The translations under genes and the position numbers were made by a program. 64,000 bases of DNA from Tetragonia tetragonoides (lineage: Eukaryota; Streptophyta; Magnoliopsida; Caryophyllales; Aizoaceae), in assembly GCA_038025085.1 (NCBI GenBank), contig CM076144.1:20405501-20469500 (forward strand). Reading direction: 5' to 3'. Below, in pieces: positions 57,997-64,000 of the stretch (position 1 is the stretch's first letter; each line of letters begins with the position of its first letter). The notes beneath the pieces were generated by a model. It saw nothing but the letters and a program-made list of their open reading frames with translations. It did not search any database and was not told the DNA's origin.

Positions 57997-58668
57997 GAAC
58001 TTAAAGAGAGAGAGAGGGGGAGAGTACCAGGCAATGTATGATTAAAAGAAGGATGAGAATAATTCGAATCCTGAAAATCAGCCCCTTTGCTTTTCAATTT
58101 AACAACATCATAACCCAAAATGATTGACAGACCTTTTTGTCCTGCTCACTTCCTTCATCCTCATAATCGTCCAATTGGAAGGAAGAGACAAGAGATCATA
58201 ACCAATCCACGCAATTCGGGCTCAAACTCATGCAATTAAGAACAAATCAAGCAAAATATAATCAAGCAAAATATAAACCCTAGATCTGAAATTAAGCATA
58301 ATAATATAACATTTAAAGTAAAAAAATCAACGAAAAAACCTTAGACCTCAAATAGATGTTCATATATGTCTCCTATACAGGATGGCTGGAGCTTCGCGAG
58401 ATCACCGAAGCTCGTCACCAATGGTGGTAGATATTGGAAGTAGAGAGGAGAGAGAAAGTTGAGAGGAGAGATAAATGAGGGGAAAAAACTAAGCACTGGA
58501 TATGTCTGGGAAGTCCAAAGGCTCAGGTTGAATAAGAAAGCCGACAGAAAAATTAATAAATGACGCTCAAACTTAAAAATACGCGTGTGTTTTGAGCCGT
58601 ACGATCTGGTACGATCTAAGTGATCTTATGGCCCAGATGACTTCTCTCCTTCTCACTGTAGCCAGCCT

Positions 58669-58816
<148 letters not shown>

Positions 58817-60679
58817 TATTGTATTTATGAAGTCAGGTAATGATCATTAATGATTGACCCACTTGGATGGGTTGCTTAGGTGGCACCATACGTATCATCA
58901 CCACACTAATTTGGGCGCTACGGTGAGAAGGCAAGCTACGGTGACATGGTGAGAAGGGATCCTGACCGTCCAACGCGCTAATTTAATGGTTGACATTCAA
59001 CCCGTATCATTAATGGCATGGAAGTAATTTGTGTAACTTTGACCTCTCACTAACACTGGCTTCCCTCATTCTCCCTCTCTCTCTTTCTATTTCGCTTGGT
59101 ACTCATGCCGCTCAATCACTTTCTCTGTTTCTCTCTCCTCCCTGCTTCAATGGCGAGACTATAAGCTTATCAGTCATCATTAAATTATTTTTCTTCTAAC
59201 TTCCTTCAGCTTGGTTCATTGTTTGGTGCTTCAATTTCTAGGGTTTCAATTTAAACCCCCTAATTTTGGAATTTGTGCTTCAACGAAGGAGTTTCCATGC
59301 TTCAGAGCGAGAAATTCAACGGTATGTTGTTGTTATTATACAACTTGCTCCATAATTGTCTTTTATTGAGTTTGATTTTTAATTATCCAAATCTACTTTT
59401 GCTGTGAGTTTGTGAAGTTTTTGTTGATTTAGGGTTTGGTTCTACGAACATCAACTGGGAAGTAATTGAATTGGGTTCTTTATGAAGAAGGAACATAACT
59501 CTCTTTCTGTTTTGTTCTGGTCCAATTTGAGTAATGAAATTGATTTTCTTTTTTGATCATTTCATTAATGTTGTGCTGAGCTTAGTTAACTTAATGCCTG
59601 AGCTACTTTTACTTGCTCTTACCTTTTTGTTGGGGGTCACTCTTAAGTGTTTTTGTGGTCACTTTATTATCAACTTATGGTAACTTGTAAGTTATTGTTG
59701 GCAATGGCGTATTTCTATCACTTAGCTTGTCTAGCTTGTTTAGTTGCTAAATTGCTAATTGCTATGGAAGCAAAAACTATGGGAAACAGAGTTTAACAAA
59801 CTATTAATAGAAGGGCAGAATAAGATGTAAAAGGTAAGCTCTAAGGTGACCTTGTATAGTCCTACAAGTGACCCTTTGCTCTTGTTAAAGTGAGTGCATC
59901 TTACATTTTCATATCACTTCTAGTTTTTTGTTTAAAACAAAGGGGTCAGTTTTACATAATCAGTGAGCCTCCATTAAGCAATCCAAATTGGATTTCCATG
60001 GGTTCAAGAATGTCAGAACATTATTTGAGATCAAGAATTTCAGAAGTTTGTCACTTTTTGATCAAGATGATGTCTTAATTATCAGTGTAACCAATGTAGG
60101 CTTCCTGTAAGCTGGGAAACTCGCTTGCGAGCTCAGCCTCCTTGTTTAGAAATCCAAAAAATATTTGGTTTTAATGGTGGGTAGATCACAATCACATACT
60201 TGGTGCTTTAAAAACATTTATCCAGTCCCATTTAACAACAGAGTTTGTTCTTTCTTTTTTTTCCCTCGCCAACGTTGTAGTGTAATAAAAGTGTCATCTA
60301 TATGTGGTTCTTCCTTGTTGTAAAGTGGTGTCTTGTGTGAACGTGAATCTCTTTGTGTAGTCTGTAGAGCTTCAAATGAAATAGGGCTCATTTGATATTT
60401 GAGAATCTTGTTACCATGCTCATTTGAAAAGAAACTCCTAGCTTGGATAAACTTTTCCAGAGCTGGTAGTGGTGGTTGGGATTCTGAACTATAGTGGTTG
60501 ATGGATAAATGCTAAGGTAAGATAAGCGGCTACTGAATTTTGATGCACTTATACTGTGTGGAAATATTCTGGATTGTTTTAGAAGAAAGCAACTGAGGGG
60601 ATGGTTGTGATTGTAGTTTTAATGGTCGTTGTTCTTTTTAACATCTTACAGCTCCTTCCATGGTCCAAAGTGTGTATCA

Positions 60680-60749
60680 AGCCTATTAGCTCAATTGGTA
60701 GAGCAATGTGCTTTGCACAATGAATGTAGGTTCGAATCCTACATAGGCT
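60680..60749 (+). tRNA. tRNA-like sequence T5 (best preserved)
   Basis: AGCCTAT pairs perfectly with ATAGGCT (7 bp). D-arm GCTC-AATTGGTA-GAGC and T-arm GTAGG-TTCGAAT-CCTAC are perfect. The A box TAGCTCAATTGG and B box GGTTCGAATCC fit Pol III consensus. The anticodon arm is TGTGC-TTT-GCACA, lacking a 7-nt loop. A T4 run occurs about 20 nt downstream inside a ggggtcacttttgg motif, a possible Pol III stop. Confidence 0.7.
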
Positions 60750-61230
60750 ACTACTTGGCAATTGGGGTCACTTTTGGTTGTAAGAGGGATCACTTGTAGG
60801 ATAGTGAAATAATGATAGGGGTCACTTATAATGGAAATAAGGTCACTTGTAATGGAAATTGGGGTCACTTATAATGTACATAGGGCATGTACAATTCTAA
60901 ATTTAATACTATGATTGCTTCACTACTGTGCTAAATGCATGAAGGCCAGACACATAGCAAAAAAGATAAGCAATCACTGTAGCAAAAGGCATATTGCATT
61001 AAACAACAAGGTGACTTAATACAAACCTAGGGTAACTTAAAAGGGTTCTTTGAGTGACCCTAAGAGCACAAGATTAATCCTACAAGACTTTTTCACCGTC
61101 TTTGGATAGATACTTTTTTGGACACATCTCAATTCTCAGGTAAACAAAACATCGTTTACATAAGCCAAAATCAATATACCACTCCATATCTTAGAAAAAC
61201 AAGTAACGAAATGCAAAGAAGTATATTGAT

Positions 61231-61300
61231 AACCTATGTAGGATTCGAACCTACATTCATGTGCATTTGCACATTGCTCCACCAGCTGAGCTAATAGGCT
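61231..61300 (-). tRNA. tRNA-like sequence T6
   Basis: The minus strand reads AGCCTAT TA GCTCAGCTGGTGGAGC, anticodon arm TGTGC-AAAT-GCACA, T-arm GTAGGTTCGAATCCTAC, ATAGGTT. Structure and Pol III boxes are preserved; the loop is 4 nt. It faces T5 about 480 bp away. Confidence 0.7.
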
Positions 61301-63207
61301 AGAAAAAAAATAGGGGACAATCAAGAAAGACGTTACATATATAGAAGTTAAAATCCATGCCCAAGTTTCAGAACATAGCCATTTCACTTGATCAAACACA
61401 AAACCACGGATCATTAAAATGAATAATCAAGGGTCACTTTTTAGCTAAACAAGGGTCACTTTTTAGGTAAACAAGGGTTAATTTTAGTTTGACATGCAGA
61501 CTTGTTTTAAATCCCTTATATGCAAAGTCCAAGTTTGAGAATATAGTTTTTCACTAGATCAAACAAAATAGCAACGATGACTATAATGAAACATTATGAA
61601 GATTACATTTTAGATTAATAGGAGTCCACTTTTTAGTTGAATAAAGGTCAATTTTTAGCTTAGCATGGGTCACTTTAAATTTGGATCACTTTTAAGCTAA
61701 ATAGGGATCACTTATTAGCTAAATAGGTGTCACTGTTTAGCAAAAAAGGGATCACTATATTCTTTAACATGCATATTTTCTTTACAAAACCTTATAAGCC
61801 TATGTGTGTAAATATGCATTGAGCTAATGCTGATAGTTTTTACAAAACAAACAATGTCAGTATCAACAAACTAAACATTAAAAATGAACTAAAATAAGTT
61901 TGAGGGGTCACTACTCACTACAAAACAGAGAGGGATCACTTCTACCAACCCTGGAAAAAGTAACAAAATGCATACAATACATACCATACGCATGCACAAA
62001 GAAAATGCAATACAATTGTTGGGTCACTTTACAAAGGGTTAGGGGTCACTTTTAAAACTACGTTGGATCACTTATAGAATATCTATTGCTGAATGTACAA
62101 TGCCATCGTAAGTGTAAGCCCGTTGGTTGAAATATATATTGAATGCTTTGAACGAAAGGTTGCTTAACAGATGACCAATAAAACAAGGCACTCGGTATCA
62201 CGTCAAAATGACATATGACCAACTAACTAATACCACCACCAAACGACTGGCTGTAGGCTGTAGTAGCAACTACCACCTTACAGAAAAGCACTTCCCCTCC
62301 ACCCAAAGTCTTTCTCCACCAGTCCCTCCAAACTTGACAGCATTATTGAGATCAACATAAACTAGTTCACTTCCTAAGACAACCAGTCCTAAAATAAATC
62401 CTTCAACATGTAGCAAAAAAGAACCTTGGCAATTTTACATTCCCAACAATAAACAACACCTTTTGAAAAAAAGAACATTATCACGCACACTCAACTTATC
62501 ATCTAACAAGCATTCTACAACCAAGGACGACCCTTTTTCTATGAATAATGAAGTGCATCACATTCATATCCTATAGAATACAGAAACTTGAGGGATAAGT
62601 GACTCGAAAACATCAATAATGTGAACGACACAGCGACATTGAAAGCATGAAATTTGAATCACAAAGTCTATGAAACACGAGTCACTTCATTACAGAGATC
62701 TATGATGCAGAGCCAGGGGGTCACTTTTTAGCTAAATAGGGATCACTTTTTAGTTAAACACGGATCACTTTCTAGAGGAATGAGGATCATATAATTTGGA
62801 CGGGGCAACTAAATCACAAAACGACTATAACAATTATGTCACCGATAGGAACAAAGTCTCAATATTTGCTATGCACTTTGGTTCATATATGCACAACATA
62901 ATACCATACACATCAAAATTTAAGAATCAAACACGGATGGTAAATTGGTAATAACATATTAACAAAGGTCACAACACAAGTTTATTTAGCATTTTAACCC
63001 ACTTCAATCTCTAAAACTAACAATAGGGGTCACTTAAATTCAGAACATGGGTCACTTAAACTAACAACAGAGGTCACTATAATGAGCCATTACAAAGGTC
63101 ACTTTTTGTTAAACACGGGTCACTTTTTCGCTAAACATGGATCACTTTTTTGCTAAACATGGGTCACTTTATAACTTAACATCCTAACTTTTTTAAAAAA
63201 TATTAGA

Positions 63208-63250
63208 AGGCTACGTAGGATTCAAACCTAAAACTATGTTATGCATTTAG
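63208..63250 (-). tRNA. tRNA-like fragment T7
   Basis: Only the 3' half is visible: TAGGTTTGAATCCTACGTAGCC on the minus strand gives a T-arm and part of an acceptor. The 5' half is missing or too diverged. Confidence 0.35.
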
Positions 63251-64000
63251 TTTGAAGTGAACAACAAAAATGAGGTAATGATCACTGATCACTATCATCC
63301 CACTCTATAGTAAAGTACTCAACAATGATCACAGAAGCATACATTTTTATTTTATACAAAAAAGGCCGCATCCCATTGGATTCACTTGTACATAGTCACG
63401 ACGGTCTGTACTCTCCAAATATCAAAAAACATCTATTTCTATAGTCAAAATTGAACCAATCAATCCATTGTTTCTCTCATGCATTGAAATACCACCAAAC
63501 TATATTGTAATAATCCTCAAAATTTCAAAATTATCTCATCTGAACACTCCTACAACTTGAAATTCAGCCTAGATTCTCACATTTCAATGGAAAACTAGCA
63601 GACACCCAATAGAAAATAGATCAATTAAAAAAACAAAAACACAAACTCAATGTCTTCAAATTTGGGCGTTTTAGCTATAAATATAATACTAGACAGATCA
63701 AATCCAAAGGCAACTCAAATTATCTTATTATGAATCAAACACCAATAGTAATAACTCTTCAATTTCAATTGTAAGTCAAAAAATAAATTACTACTTCAAA
63801 TTGAGGAGGAAAAAAGATTACAAAACAATAACAAACCTTCAACAAAAGTACATGCATTAATCCATATTGATCACCATATATATCGTGGGAAGATAGATTC
63901 AAGTACGGACATCGTTTGGATCGTTTCATTTGACGAATTGACAAACCCTAGAAAATATAAGTTCAATTTTAGGACTACTACTATGGAGAGAGAAAGAGAG

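Larger units (their letters stand above)
58921..64000. mobile_element. Unclassified TIR element with GGGTCACTTTT array, copy C (runs off window)
   Basis: The left end is cggtgagaaggcaagctacg, then catggtgagaagggatcctg: nearly the reverse complement of the right end of A, and aligned with A's left end. It is followed by a CT-rich leader-like stretch with aatggcatgg... shared with A. More than thirty GGGTCACTTTT-like motifs are scattered from about 59634 to 63170, mostly plus strand, many as gggtcactttttagctaaac. It contains opposed tRNA-like sequences T5 and T6. The sequence at 63950-64000 resembles the region just inside A's right end, so the terminus should lie shortly beyond the window. No transposase ORF. 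Confidence 0.6.

Noticed and set aside
60680..61300. Functional tRNA genes
   Set aside because: The anticodon arm lacks a 7-nt loop in every copy, and the sequences recur at equivalent places in three transposon copies.

Overview
The window is a TE-dense stretch of a plant nuclear genome, most likely a eudicot. It is AT-rich, and nearly all recognisable coding sequence belongs to plant retroelement lineages (Athila, Tat, Tekay, copia, plant RTE LINEs, the 5S-bearing TRIM Cassandra) or plant Helitrons. I cannot name the species. No complete host gene is visible; most ORFs are decayed transposon genes or low-complexity shadows.

Layout. 1-3643: a minus-strand Athila-type LTR entering from the left, a copia fragment between inverted LTRs, and a hAT MITE with a perfect 8-bp TSD. 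3644-9660: a locally duplicated block carrying two copies of an unidentified first exon, then sparse sequence with a few splice-compatible minus-strand exon candidates. 9661-16055: two minus-strand RTE LINEs. The first is near full length, has a 15-bp TSD and carries about 165 TAA units. 16056-18380: sparse sequence with a tRNA-derived SINE flanked by a 17-bp TSD. 18381-30551: a decayed Tat-lineage gypsy element with gag, protease, RT, RNase H, a second RNase H, integrase, and a spliced antisense plant-mobile-domain gene.

30552-34850: a non-coding element (copy A) with GTGAGAAG-type inverted termini, dozens of GGGTCACTTTT motifs and two oppositely oriented tRNA-like sequences. Two related copies (B, ending 58672; C, from 58921 past the window end) lie further right. 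This family is the best candidate for something undescribed. 34876-48436: a Tekay/Del-type chromovirus with LTRs of about 3.2 kb. It landed exactly in the 3' terminus of a Helitron (TSD ctagc/ctggc) and itself holds three younger nested insertions: a hAT MITE in LTR1, a solo LTR in RNase H, and an RTE LINE 3' end in LTR2. 48437-53252: that Helitron, minus orientation, carrying two exons plus an intron of an M16 zinc-peptidase gene and a complete Cassandra TRIM. 53253 onward: a second minus-orientation Helitron end, internally repeated sequence, and copies B and C.

The window reads as a nested insertion history rather than as cooperating genes. Boundaries quoted with TSDs were read directly. 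Others (Tat LTR ends, left end of B, right end of Helitron 2) are approximate. All family assignments rest on motif recognition without database searches.
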